A stretch of DNA of 42,526 nt from a virus. The stretch's first letter is position 1, and each line of letters starts with the position of its first letter. Below are positions 22,444 through 32,109 of this stretch, piece by piece. The notes beneath the pieces are model-generated. The model saw only the letters and a list, made by a program, of their open reading frames with translations. It ran no database searches and was not told the origin of the DNA. A program made the translations under genes and the position numbers. Location of the stretch: IMG/VR virus record IMGVR_UViG_3300044699_000072, positions 1 to 42,526 of that record. One strand, given 5' to 3'.

Positions 22444-22972
22444 GTTCTTGAGATGGAAGCCAAGACCTCCTCGCATCGTGCCGCAAGAGGGATTCAATAT
22501 TGAACTCGGTGCGCGAATCTTCAGAATTCATGGCGAGAAAGCATTTCGAGAGTATGCCTCGATGTTCGAGCCAGAAAAGCCTGAGAGTAACATCCCGAAG
22601 CTCCAGGTTTTTCGAGACTCTCGACTCTACGTCGCCAAGGAATTGCAAGCTTTCGAGGACGTCATCCCGCTTTGTGTCTACGATGACGTCAAGACTGAGG
22701 ATGTTCAGGAATTCGACGGTGATGATCCTTACGATGGGGGACGATACCTACTGAAAGAGGTCCACCGTTGGATCGAACAGTCAGTTACCGTCTCTGCTTC
22801 GCGAGAGAAAGTGAACACAGTCCTCGAATACTTGAATAATTCGGGGGATGTGACAGGTTTCTACCGTAGGATGGAGAAATTAGAGCGAGATCAGAGATTG
22901 GCCGACAGACCAGTCAAGCTATTTCACAAGAGACCAAGACGACGTAGAGGTTTTCATTATGGGATTCATTGA
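22397..22972 (+). CDS. terL: Large terminase subunit, C-terminal part (piece 3)
   Basis: Coding from about 22420 reads GKMLMHEFLRWKPRPP, then IPKLQVFRDSRLYVAKELQ, and YDDVKTEDVQEFDGDDPYDGGRYLL, in which the Asp of DDPYDGGRY closes the terminase nuclease. The sequence ends with a basic tail. It is followed by a small gene starting at 22959. Confidence 0.75.
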   Translation: MSQTMIEVSGKMLMHEFLRWKPRPPRIVPQEGFNIELGARIFRIHGEKAFREYASMFEPEKPESNIPKLQVFRDSRLYVAKELQAFEDVIPLCVYDDVKTEDVQEFDGDDPYDGGRYLLKEVHRWIEQSVTVSASREKVNTVLEYLNNSGDVTGFYRRMEKLERDQRLADRPVKLFHKRPRRRRGFHYGIH

Positions 22973-23336
22973 TTTCTTCAGACCTTCATACAAACTACCT
23001 CAAGGTTGTGCAGGATGTGCGGCTCGCATGGCGCACATTGAGGATTTGCAGAATTTGCTCAAGTCAGAACGAGCAGGTAATGCGACTTTGCAGAGCATTC
23101 TGCTCCAGAACTCTCGTCTGAGTGTAGTGGCAACTCCTTCTGCTGAACAAGAGGAGATGAAACCGCTCAGACAGATGAATACAGCCCGGCAATTGAGGGC
23201 TCAGGCTGAGGATAGAGAGCGCGCCGCATTTCCGAACGCTCGAGCGGATTATTGGGCAAGAGTGAGAGACCAGCACGAATCAGCAGGTAAGCTACCTGTC
23301 AAGGAAGAGGTAGTCGAAGAGAAGAAAGATGCCTGA
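22959..23336 (+). CDS. Hypothetical protein with Cys motif and coiled coil
   Basis: The 125-residue protein has CAGCAARM at residues 17-24, then a helix likely to form a coiled coil (HIEDLQNLLKSERAGNATLQ), and a charged C-terminus (VKEEVVEEKKDA). The start overlaps the terminase end and the stop overlaps the next start. Location suggests a head-assembly or packaging accessory. No family recognised. Confidence 0.65.
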   Translation: MGFIDFFRPSYKLPQGCAGCAARMAHIEDLQNLLKSERAGNATLQSILLQNSRLSVVATPSAEQEEMKPLRQMNTARQLRAQAEDRERAAFPNARADYWARVRDQHESAGKLPVKEEVVEEKKDA

Positions 23337-26300
23337 AGAATCCTGGGTAGACTACTTTCGTCGCATAACGACTCCGCGCATCCCGCAGATGCCGATGCAG
23401 TCTGTGCCATTTCCTCGCTCGTGGGATGAGCTTGGGACGAATGTAGAAAAGTCAGGTGTTCCGGACATCGCTCGTGGCCTTTACAATGACCCGATAGGCA
23501 CGCTTGCAAGTGGCGCGAAAAAGTGGTGGGAAAATACGACTCTGCCTGGTCAGGTCATGCAGAAGGCATCGATTCCGACCGACATCGCAGCGCGCTCCCT
23601 TGAGGGTTACATAGACGATCCTACGCAGACTCCTCTGGGCGCGGTTGGTAGTGCGCTGAAGACTACCGACATGAATCGACCCATCGAGGAACTGAAAACT
23701 CCATCGTCTGTCCTTGAGCAGAAGGGGCTTTTCAACAAAGCCGACCCGATTTCTAAGGCTGCCGTCAAGCTTGGTATTGACGCCATTGCCGACCCTACTA
23801 ATCTACTCCCTGTCGGTGAAGCTGTCAAAGTGGCGGCGCTCCCATTTGGAGCGTTCAAGAAAATTCACGGGATTAAGCAGCTTGCTCATGGTTCGCACGC
23901 AGGGAAATTTGAAACATCTAAGATGGTTCAGGAGGGATTCAACCAGAAAATACCAGACAAGTCTGACCTTCTTAATCGTTGGTTTCATTCCGCTCCTGTT
24001 ACTCCAGAGGGATATGATAAAGCTATTGAGGCAGGTGACATACCTCATAGCTCAGTTTCCAAGAGTTTCGGTGATGTCACAGTTCCAGTAGATATCCATC
24101 CAGATAAGCTGGTCATGGACTGGACTAAACCCATTCCGTGGGAAGACGTTGATGCTGTCATTCAAGGTCTAGACCCGGTTCGGGACAAGGAAAAGATACG
24201 AGCAATTAAGGACAAGTTCAAGAAGCAGGCGAGGTATCTTCCTCAGCCGCAAGCTGCTTCTGAGCCTGGGCCTGTCAAGATTGCTGGCCTCCTGCCTGAA
24301 AGAGCTAAGGAAGCGCCACTCTGGGATTACGCCAATGATCCCGCGACAGGTAAGACCAAGAAAGTTGTCACCCAATCTACAGCAGGTGGTCCAGCTGAGC
24401 AGGAGAGGATTGCTGTCCAAAAGCTGGAACGTGAAATGACCCAAGGTCGGGTCTATGGTCGTGGTGGTGGAGCTGAGAAACACGGCTCAGCCGCTTTGCA
24501 TCCTACGACCGACTTGCAGGTGAGAGGTAAGAACATCGCAGGTATCTACCATCATGATTTTGGTGGCGGTGAGAAGCCAGCGATGGCATCGCCCCCATCT
24601 GAAGTCATGGTGCAGGACCCGAAGTTCTGGCATCCAGATGTAAATTGGAAGCCTTTCAAGACCTTTGAGAATCAGCCGACTCCTATTGATAAGCCTGCCA
24701 AAGTCCCGCTCCCAATCGGGGCTGAGGGTAAGGGCGGGGTCATGATGCAATACCCGCGAGAGATTCCAATCGAGTCTATTGCTGTTGAGAATAGCATCGG
24801 CGGCTCGACCCGGCCTGCGGCTGGTAAGAACGCTGACGTAATCGAGAACATCAAGGTTACTCTCCAAAAGCATGGGCTTAATCCGAAGTATTATCTTTAT
24901 AGCCCGGCACTTATGGAGAAGCATCCAGATGACATATTTAAAGAGGTCATCAAGACTCTGAAGTATGCCGGCGGTCCAGATACAGCGCAGGATGCTGCTC
25001 TAGATATCGAGAAAATTCAAAAGGGATTCAAGGGCGCGCCACTCAAGCTGGGAAAGAAGAGCAAGAGTATTCCGTTTGACCAAGACGTGATTGACAGTCT
25101 TGATGACGATCCTACTGGTGAGAAGGCTCACATACAATTTATAGCGAATAATTGGGACGATTTCAATACAGAGCAGAAAGGCTACTATCAACAACTCTAT
25201 CCCGACATCTTCATATCGAAAGCCCCGGCTGGTAAGGTCAAGGCTAAGATGAAGGAGATGGCTCAGGGTAAGACTCCTGAGCCAATTGAAACTCATCTTA
25301 ATGATATCAAGTCAGTTCTTGAATCCCATGATATCAATCCTGGTATCCTGGTAGACTACGGATTGACGAAAGCGGACATAGGTAAGTGGACTCCTGAGGA
25401 GCTTCATCAAGAAGTCATTGAAATTCTTCAGAACAATCTGAATCATGATCACGTTCCAGGAGCTCCAAAAGCGGCACAGGAGCTTTCCGAACTCTGGAAG
25501 ATGAAGCAAGGTCCTAGGATTGAGATTACAGAACCACGAGCCAAAGACCCAGAAGATTACTGGATGGATGACATAGATATTTCGGATCCAAATCCTGCTC
25601 CCGGTGAGTGGGGCTCTACTTATCCTCCTCCGAATATGGGGAAAATGTCACATGGCATACCCCAAGTTCATGTTGATGACGTAAAGAAGATTCTCAAGAA
25701 GCATGGGCTTACAGGTTACGAGGAAATTCTTGAGGGATCAATTCAAGACTCCTCAGTAGATGAATTTCATAAAGGTGTAATCTCATTTCTCAACGCTGGT
25801 AATCCAAAGGAGTGGCCTGCAGCAGACGAGATTGAAAAGCTCTGGGAAAAGAAGCAGGCGATGCAGACTATCCTCGGAGCAAAGGGGAAGGCTTCCGACC
25901 CTGCTAAGCTTTGGGCCGAGATGTCTCCACAAGAGAAAATAACTCTGGCCGAAGTCAATCCTACGAAGTATCTTCAAATGTCGGATGCAGCTATCAAGGC
26001 TGCGCCTTTTGATAAACAGGTTCCTCTTCCTCCTGTGCCTCCGTATACTCCACCTTCACAGAAGATAGACGTCTTTAACCCGATAGGTGGTAAAACGATA
26101 AAGACGTTTAACAGTAAAGACGAGGCATTAGATTGGATTGAGTCACATCCAGATAAGGGAAGTTTGGATTGGGCAACGCACGACCCAAGTTATGAGGATG
26201 CTACTGAAAAAGAGGTCTATGAGAACAAGCTAAAAAATCTTCCTGTTGATCCGGTCAAACCGATTGAGGGAACAAACAAAGGACTCTTCCAGCTCAAGGA

Positions 26301-27000
26301 CTCGAATCCAAATCTAACTGGAATTCATGAGAAGCAGATTTATACGGTAGGTGGTAAGGACTATATCTTCAAACCAACGAAGCATCCGTATGCTCCATAT
26401 CAAGAGCTCACAGCAAACAACGTCGCAAAGTTAGCTGGATTGCCCTCACCGGACATGACAGTCGAAACGATGGGCAATAAGACTGGGACGATGCAGTCAG
26501 TCTTTGGTAACAAAACAGATTGGCCGACTCTGCGCGGCCCAAAGGCGCCAAAGCTGGAGAGTCTGACAGCCAGCCAACTCATGGATATTATCCGCAATCA
26601 GCCTGTCGACTGGCTTACAGCCAATCACGACGCTCATCGCGGACAGTGGCTCGTTACGCCGACCGGTATCATTGAAGTAGATCGAGGTCAGGCGTTCAAA
26701 CATTGGGGTGAAGACTCCCTGGCTAAGGACTACAATCCAAACGCGAAGTTTGGTGAGGAACCTTCGATTTACATCGGAATTCAAAAGCTCTGGAAAGAAG
26801 GCAAGCTACCTCAATTATCTAAAGCAGATATTGATGAAGCTCTCATGGGGACTGTTACTAAGCTCCATGACAACAAAGGCTATGTCCGGAACGACCTGAT
26901 GGAAGCTCTAGAGCGCGCCGGGAAAGACCACCTCAGAGAAGCAGCAGATGAGCGATTCAATAATTTGCTGCCGGACATGCGTGCGTTTTGGTACAATTAA
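23329..27000 (+). CDS. Large minor-head-like protein with helical repeats and a kinase-like C-terminal domain
   Basis: A 1223-residue intact frame lies between terminase and portal, where MuF-like minor head proteins sit. Residues 185-270 (AHGSHAGKFETSK, WFHSAPVTPEGYDKAI, VPVDIHPDKLVMD) resemble a mono-ADP-ribosyltransferase-type fold. Residues about 504, 654 and 781 each begin a helical repeat of the type VK-x2-L-x-KHGL, ending with a helix like DEIEKLWEKKQ. The C-terminal domain from about 981 has YIFKPTKHPYAPYQEL, NHDAHRGQWLV (1100) and GIIEVDRGQAF (1115). This is the HxDxH...D pattern of HipA/PI-kinase-like folds. It could be injected and act in the host. Enzyme activity is unproven. Confidence 0.6.
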   Translation: MPEESWVDYFRRITTPRIPQMPMQSVPFPRSWDELGTNVEKSGVPDIARGLYNDPIGTLASGAKKWWENTTLPGQVMQKASIPTDIAARSLEGYIDDPTQTPLGAVGSALKTTDMNRPIEELKTPSSVLEQKGLFNKADPISKAAVKLGIDAIADPTNLLPVGEAVKVAALPFGAFKKIHGIKQLAHGSHAGKFETSKMVQEGFNQKIPDKSDLLNRWFHSAPVTPEGYDKAIEAGDIPHSSVSKSFGDVTVPVDIHPDKLVMDWTKPIPWEDVDAVIQGLDPVRDKEKIRAIKDKFKKQARYLPQPQAASEPGPVKIAGLLPERAKEAPLWDYANDPATGKTKKVVTQSTAGGPAEQERIAVQKLEREMTQGRVYGRGGGAEKHGSAALHPTTDLQVRGKNIAGIYHHDFGGGEKPAMASPPSEVMVQDPKFWHPDVNWKPFKTFENQPTPIDKPAKVPLPIGAEGKGGVMMQYPREIPIESIAVENSIGGSTRPAAGKNADVIENIKVTLQKHGLNPKYYLYSPALMEKHPDDIFKEVIKTLKYAGGPDTAQDAALDIEKIQKGFKGAPLKLGKKSKSIPFDQDVIDSLDDDPTGEKAHIQFIANNWDDFNTEQKGYYQQLYPDIFISKAPAGKVKAKMKEMAQGKTPEPIETHLNDIKSVLESHDINPGILVDYGLTKADIGKWTPEELHQEVIEILQNNLNHDHVPGAPKAAQELSELWKMKQGPRIEITEPRAKDPEDYWMDDIDISDPNPAPGEWGSTYPPPNMGKMSHGIPQVHVDDVKKILKKHGLTGYEEILEGSIQDSSVDEFHKGVISFLNAGNPKEWPAADEIEKLWEKKQAMQTILGAKGKASDPAKLWAEMSPQEKITLAEVNPTKYLQMSDAAIKAAPFDKQVPLPPVPPYTPPSQKIDVFNPIGGKTIKTFNSKDEALDWIESHPDKGSLDWATHDPSYEDATEKEVYENKLKNLPVDPVKPIEGTNKGLFQLKDSNPNLTGIHEKQIYTVGGKDYIFKPTKHPYAPYQELTANNVAKLAGLPSPDMTVETMGNKTGTMQSVFGNKTDWPTLRGPKAPKLESLTASQLMDIIRNQPVDWLTANHDAHRGQWLVTPTGIIEVDRGQAFKHWGEDSLAKDYNPNAKFGEEPSIYIGIQKLWKEGKLPQLSKADIDEALMGTVTKLHDNKGYVRNDLMEALERAGKDHLREAADERFNNLLPDMRAFWYN

Positions 27001-29487
27001 ATGGCAATCATCAACGAAGACGCCGAAGAACAGATTCTCCCAGATGAGCTGATGCGAGGTCTGTCTGCTCTCGTTGAGCAGATTGACCTACGGGACCAGT
27101 TCGCTCGGGATCGCTTGATGAAAGTCTACAAGCGTAACGAGTATTTTTGGGAAGGCATCCAGAACATCTACTTCTCCGAAGTCGCGCATGATTGGCGATA
27201 CTTCGGTGCAGATGACGAGGAGAACTCGGACCCTTACGAGGAAGCAAATATTGAGGCCAAAGTCGTCAACATTTACAAAGCGCATGGTGAGATCATCATT
27301 GCAGCGATTTCTCAAAGTCTTCCTTCGACGAGGTTCTTTCCGAACGACGCGGACCAAGCCGCTGACATTTATACCGCACAGGCATTTTCACGACTCGCGG
27401 AGCTCATCAGAAAGCACAACAAAGCGCCGTTTCTCTTCATGAAGGCTATCGGGCTGCTCTACAATCAAGGCGTCATCGCAGCCTATACCTACAACGACCG
27501 TGATGAGAAATACGGGGTAGATAAGGTCGACCACTACAAAGACATCACAAAACAGATGGGCATTGACTACTGCCCCGATTGTGGTGCAGAGTTAGCTGTT
27601 CACCCGATGAACAGCCCGGAGGAACCGGCGTCGGGGTTGCCATTGGCTCCGGCGCCGGGACCGTCGGCTCCGATGGAGGGCATGCCCCCTGCGATGCCAG
27701 AGGGTCCTCCTCCGATGCAAGGTATGCCTCCCGAGATGCCCCTGCCTCCAGACATGGAGCAGATGCCGGGTGAGGAGTTCCCTGCTCCACTTCCATTGCC
27801 GATGAGTCCTGAGCAGCAAACTATGCCGCCTCAGGATATGGCGATGTGTCCTAACTGTGGACCTGTATCGCCATTCTCGGACATGCAAGAGGAGCAGGAA
27901 ACTGTTCTGGACTTCACCGAAGTCATCCCGAAGTGCAGGCAGATCATTGAGCTTTACGGAGGAACGAACGTCCAGATTGCGCCACGCGCCAAGACCCTGA
28001 CTCAGTCGGGTTACTTGATCCTCAACGACGAGCACGATGTCGCTGAGATGCAGGATCGCTTCCCTCATATCGCGCACAAGATTTCAGCTACGGCTGATAG
28101 CGAGCGATACGATCGGTGGGCGCGCTCCCCAAGTATCGTCCAGTCAGATGACGACGCTGAAATTTGCACTTGCAGGCAGGTCTGGCTGCGACCCTGGATG
28201 TTCAACAAGCTGGGCAAAGCCGATGACGAAACTGTCATGGCTCTGCGCGATAAATTTCCAAGCGGAATCCGAGCCATCTACATCAATGACGTCCTAGCGG
28301 AAGTCAACGATGAGGACATGGACGAGTTTTGGACCGTCTCTGTTGACCCAATTCTGGATCGAGTTCACGGACAGCCTCATGCTAATCCGATGATTCCGAT
28401 TCAGGAAATGACGAATGAGCTCTTCCAGCTGACTATCGAGACCATTCGGCATGGAATTCCAGAGACGTTCGTAGATTCATCCATCATCGATTTGCAGAAA
28501 TACGCGAGACAGGAAGTCAGTCCTGGATCGATGTATCCTGTCAAAGCTCCCGTTGGAGGTAACATTGGAGCTGCCTTCTACACCAACAAAGCTGCAATGT
28601 TGTCTCGCGAACACAAAGAGTTCGCTGATGACCTGCAAGTCGCTGGGCAATTTGTGCTTGGTACAGTACCATCTGTCTACGGTGGATCGCAACAGGGAGG
28701 GTCTGATACCGCAGCAGAATACAGCATGTCTAGAGCGCAAGCCCTTCAGCGTTTGCAGATTATCTACAAGATGATCTCATTCTTCTGGACTGAGCTTGAG
28801 AGCAAGGCGGTCAAAATCTACGCCAAGAATATGAAGACTGACGAGAAAATCGTCAAGTCCCAAGGCAAAAATTCATACGTCAACGTCTGGATTCGCAAGG
28901 CTGAGATGACTGGTGAAGTCGGACAGGTCGAGCCAGAATTGAGCGAGCAGTTCCCTCTGGCGTGGGCTCAGAAGCGCGATATCATGATGCGCCTCTTGGA
29001 GCTCAATTCGGATGCCATCAATGAGGCTCTGTTCCATCCGGAGAATCGTCAGGTAGTTTCGGAGCTTGTTGGTATTCCTGAGCTTACCGTGCCGGGCAAT
29101 GCTGACAGGACCAAACAACTCTACGAGATCTACGAGCTACTCAATGCTGAGCCTCAGCAGATCGGAGTCAACCCGCTCGATGGCACGCCAATGCTACAGC
29201 CTACTGTGCCGGTGGAGCAAGAGGTTGATGAGCATCAGGTTCATATCGCGGTTATTAAAGAGTGGTGCGTTTCTGAGATCGGCATGGACCAGAAGATGAC
29301 GAATCCTCCTGGTTACATGAACGTCATTGCGCACTTGCAAGCGCACGTCGAGATCAATCAGCAACAGATGATGCAGCAAGCTCTCGCATCTGCCGTTCCT
29401 GAGCGCGCCGAAAAAGGTAAGCCAAGTCCGCCAAAAGGTAAAGATACTGAATCGATTCCAGCACCACGAGGAGTAGCCAATGCTTAG
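27001..29487 (+). CDS. Portal protein with zinc knuckle and Pro/Met-rich insertion
   Basis: The 828-residue protein starts at the base after the previous stop. Its layout matches large podovirus-type portals: an acidic N-terminus, RNEYFWEGIQNIYFSE, VNIYKAHGEIIIAAISQSLP, and a long helical C-terminal half (HIAVIKEWCVSEIG, a Gln-rich end). A CPDC pair (191-194) and a CPNC pair (283-286) would form one zinc site, but about 75 residues of Pro, Met and Glu lie between them. Sequence downstream includes MYPVKAPVGGNIG and PSVYGGSQQGGSDTAAEYS, typical portal features. The 21-bp palindrome copy 4 lies in the stretch coding for the first Cys pair. Confidence 0.85.
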   Translation: MAIINEDAEEQILPDELMRGLSALVEQIDLRDQFARDRLMKVYKRNEYFWEGIQNIYFSEVAHDWRYFGADDEENSDPYEEANIEAKVVNIYKAHGEIIIAAISQSLPSTRFFPNDADQAADIYTAQAFSRLAELIRKHNKAPFLFMKAIGLLYNQGVIAAYTYNDRDEKYGVDKVDHYKDITKQMGIDYCPDCGAELAVHPMNSPEEPASGLPLAPAPGPSAPMEGMPPAMPEGPPPMQGMPPEMPLPPDMEQMPGEEFPAPLPLPMSPEQQTMPPQDMAMCPNCGPVSPFSDMQEEQETVLDFTEVIPKCRQIIELYGGTNVQIAPRAKTLTQSGYLILNDEHDVAEMQDRFPHIAHKISATADSERYDRWARSPSIVQSDDDAEICTCRQVWLRPWMFNKLGKADDETVMALRDKFPSGIRAIYINDVLAEVNDEDMDEFWTVSVDPILDRVHGQPHANPMIPIQEMTNELFQLTIETIRHGIPETFVDSSIIDLQKYARQEVSPGSMYPVKAPVGGNIGAAFYTNKAAMLSREHKEFADDLQVAGQFVLGTVPSVYGGSQQGGSDTAAEYSMSRAQALQRLQIIYKMISFFWTELESKAVKIYAKNMKTDEKIVKSQGKNSYVNVWIRKAEMTGEVGQVEPELSEQFPLAWAQKRDIMMRLLELNSDAINEALFHPENRQVVSELVGIPELTVPGNADRTKQLYEIYELLNAEPQQIGVNPLDGTPMLQPTVPVEQEVDEHQVHIAVIKEWCVSEIGMDQKMTNPPGYMNVIAHLQAHVEINQQQMMQQALASAVPERAEKGKPSPPKGKDTESIPAPRGVANA
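27595..27615. promoter_or_regulatory. Dispersed 21-bp palindrome, copy 4
   Basis: GCTGTTCA-CCCGA-TGAACAGC, both arms perfect, inside the portal gene. Confidence 0.6.
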
Positions 29488-30775
29488 GTCATTTCCAATC
29501 TTCTTCTCCCCTGATACTTTCGGTGGGCCAAGTAACGGTCAGTCCGACATGGACATCCTCAACGCTCCTGACGAGCCAGCTGAAGGCGAGAAGCCTGAAG
29601 CAAAGGAAGTCGAGATTGAGCCTGAAAAGGAAGAGAAGGTTCTCTCAGACGCAGAACTAGGGGATGTCACGTTTGACGATGAAGAAGAACCAGCGAAGCC
29701 AGAAGTCAAGGAAGAAGAGCCAGAGCCCGCAGAAGCGGCAGAAGACGCCGAAGTCCCAGCAGGCCAGCTCAGATTCAAGGATATTAAAGCCAAGTATCCT
29801 AACATTTTCAAGGAACTCCCACAGCTCGCACAAGCTATCAGAAATGATAGAGCGTATGGAGAGGTATTTGCGAGTCCTGAGGATGCCCAAGAAGCGGCTC
29901 AAAGAGCGAGCTACTTCAACAAAATCGAGAACTCGCTAGCGAGCGGTTCTCCGGTAGAGCTACTCACTGATCTCGAAGCAGGAAATGCTGAGGCATACAA
30001 GAAAGTCGTCCGGAATTTCCTGCCTGCGATCAAAGAGAAGTCGATGGAGATGTATGCCGAGATCACACTCCCGGCCATCAACGATGTTTTACGAAGTGCG
30101 GTTCGTGATGCGGAAGGGTCCGAGAACGTCAACCTCCGTAACGCAGCTTTGCACATCGCAAAGTATCTCTACGGTAAGCCAGAGATACCAAATGCTGAAG
30201 GCAAGAAGCAAGAGCCGCATCCTGAGGAAGAGAAACTCAAGAACGAGCGGCAAGCCTTCTGGCAAGAAAAAGCTAACGACTTCTCGAATGAGTGTTATTC
30301 GGAAGGTCGGGAAGCTACCCTCGCGGAAATTGCGAAGGGTATCGACGATGATAAATCGACTTCTCCTTTTCTGAAGAAGACGTTGAAGGAAGCCATCTTT
30401 AACGAGGTTGACGCACAACTCGGTAAAGATGCGCGCCACCTTCGTCAAATTAACGTATTGTGGCGCAAAGCCGAGTCGACTGGGTTTCCCAAAGAGGTAC
30501 GCAGAGAGATCATCAACGCCTATCTGCGAGGCGCTAAAGCCTTGATTCCCAGTGTTCGACAGAAGCTGCGTGCTGAGGCTGGTATTGGCGTAGTTCAGCC
30601 AAATGGTCAGCCGAAACAAGAGCAACCGACTCCCAAGCGAACTAACATTCCCGCGTCTGGTCGGAGCGCTACAGGTCAGGCCGCTAAAATCCCGTCGGCC
30701 CGGGACGTGAACTGGAGCAAAACCTCTGACATGGACTTCCTGAATGGAAGGTATACGCCGAAGAGAAGACAGTAG
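29480..30775 (+). CDS. Scaffold-like capsid assembly protein
   Basis: The 431-residue protein overlaps the portal stop. A Glu/Pro-rich acidic N-terminal quarter (residues 30-100) is followed by alpha-helical sequence (AGQLRFKDIKAKYPNIFKEL, EITLPAINDVLRSAVRD) and ends in KTSDMDFLNGRYTPKRRQ, a basic tail like those that bind the coat. It lies between portal and major capsid, the normal place for a scaffold. No protease or maturation signal seen. Confidence 0.75.
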   Translation: MLRSFPIFFSPDTFGGPSNGQSDMDILNAPDEPAEGEKPEAKEVEIEPEKEEKVLSDAELGDVTFDDEEEPAKPEVKEEEPEPAEAAEDAEVPAGQLRFKDIKAKYPNIFKELPQLAQAIRNDRAYGEVFASPEDAQEAAQRASYFNKIENSLASGSPVELLTDLEAGNAEAYKKVVRNFLPAIKEKSMEMYAEITLPAINDVLRSAVRDAEGSENVNLRNAALHIAKYLYGKPEIPNAEGKKQEPHPEEEKLKNERQAFWQEKANDFSNECYSEGREATLAEIAKGIDDDKSTSPFLKKTLKEAIFNEVDAQLGKDARHLRQINVLWRKAESTGFPKEVRREIINAYLRGAKALIPSVRQKLRAEAGIGVVQPNGQPKQEQPTPKRTNIPASGRSATGQAAKIPSARDVNWSKTSDMDFLNGRYTPKRRQ

Positions 30776-30787
30776 GAGTTACCTGAC

Positions 30788-32071
30788 ATGGCGATGGACG
30801 AAACACAGGTAGCTGCCGTAGAACTGGAGAAAGTCCGAAAGAAGATTCCGGTTCTTTTCGACAAGGAAGACACGTTCTTCTCCCAAATCGAAAAGGGCGA
30901 GGTCGAAGTGATTTCAAACCGGGATATGCGTATCCCGCTCGAAATCAGACCTGGCGGACGCTTCGGACACTTCGATCCTGCTGGCGGCGATCTCGGACGC
31001 GGCGAAGGACCGGGCTACGAGAAGGCAATCATCAATACGGTCCACCTGCGCCACGCGATTGAGTGGCACAAGAAGACGGAATGGGCGACGGACGACGCTC
31101 GCAAGGCTGTCGTTCAGACCGTCAAAAAGCTGCTCGCATCGGGTATGACGGAGTTCCGTCGTGCCGTTGATGCGCTCGCAGTTTCATCGGATGGCACTGG
31201 CACGCTCGGAGTAGTTTCTGGATACTCCACGGCTGGTGGCAAGGACACGCTCACGTGCGCGTCGGACGGTTACGGCGTGCGCTTGATGCGCTACGGGCAG
31301 ATGCTGTCGTTGTACGATACGACGTTGGCCGTCCGCAAGCCCTTCGCGGGTGCTGCGACGATCAACGGTGAAGCACCCATCGACATTCACGACCTGCAAA
31401 ACAAGCTGGTCAGATTGAATGGCGCTGCGACGACCCCGGCGGTTGGCGACAAGCTCGTTGTTTCGGGCCTGTCTGCTACGCCTCCGACGTCGTTGTTCGG
31501 TGTGCCGTATCACATCTCGAACGCATCGACTGGCGCATGGCAGGGACTTGACAGAGCGCTGTTCCCGGAGATTCGGTCGAATCGAGTCAACGCGAACAAC
31601 ACTCCTCTGGCACTTCCCTACGCGCGTGTCGCGCTCAACAAGGTTGGTGACCGACTCGGTTCCAGCTTTGACGTTGGCGTCCAGGCTTGGATGCACCCTG
31701 CTCAAGTTCAGGCGTATGAGGAGCTGGGTCAGCTGGTCATGGTCGTCAACAAGGAAGCAAGAAAGCAGAACCTCGATCTCTACTTCGGAGATGGAGAGGG
31801 CTGGACTCTTGCTGGTGCGCCCATCCGCAAGCACTTCTCGTGGGACAAGAGACGGATTGACTTCCTCGCGATGAGCACGTTCGGTCGCGCGGAAATGCAT
31901 CCCATCTCGTTCTACGAGGTGGACGGTCGGAAGATTTTCGAAATTCGTGGTGCCTCTGGTGGCGTCGCGGCTTCGCAGATTTTCTACGTGACCGGTTCCT
32001 TCAACATCTACAACACGAACCCGGCAGCGAGTTCGTACATCGACAACTTGGCCGTCCCAACCGGCTACTAA
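30788..32071 (+). CDS. Major capsid protein
   Basis: The 427-residue protein follows GGAGTTACCTGAC. It has the flow of HK97-fold coat proteins of large podoviruses: an N-arm (KVRKKIPVLFDKEDTFFSQ), EVISNRDMRIPLEIRPGGRF, an E-loop-like Gly-rich stretch, the P-domain, and late strands DFLAMSTFGRAEMHPISF and ASGGVAASQIFYVTGSFN. Position after the scaffold and before a strong terminator supports a very highly expressed protein. It is intact and has high-GC codons. Confidence 0.85.
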   Translation: MAMDETQVAAVELEKVRKKIPVLFDKEDTFFSQIEKGEVEVISNRDMRIPLEIRPGGRFGHFDPAGGDLGRGEGPGYEKAIINTVHLRHAIEWHKKTEWATDDARKAVVQTVKKLLASGMTEFRRAVDALAVSSDGTGTLGVVSGYSTAGGKDTLTCASDGYGVRLMRYGQMLSLYDTTLAVRKPFAGAATINGEAPIDIHDLQNKLVRLNGAATTPAVGDKLVVSGLSATPPTSLFGVPYHISNASTGAWQGLDRALFPEIRSNRVNANNTPLALPYARVALNKVGDRLGSSFDVGVQAWMHPAQVQAYEELGQLVMVVNKEARKQNLDLYFGDGEGWTLAGAPIRKHFSWDKRRIDFLAMSTFGRAEMHPISFYEVDGRKIFEIRGASGGVAASQIFYVTGSFNIYNTNPAASSYIDNLAVPTGY

Positions 32072-32076
32072 GGAGT

Positions 32077-32107
32077 AGGGGGAGGTCGAGAGGCCTCCCC
32101 CATTTTA
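32077..32107 (+). terminator. Rho-independent terminator after the capsid gene
   Basis: GGGGGAGG and CCTCCCCC form an 8-bp GC stem with a short loop and are followed by ATTTTAA. It separates the capsid block from the tail block. Confidence 0.8.
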
Positions 32108-32109
32108 AC

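Noticed and set aside
31184-31900. Leftward open frame of 238 codons
   Set aside because: It is the antisense shadow of the major capsid gene; Arg-rich translation is typical of a GC-rich shadow.
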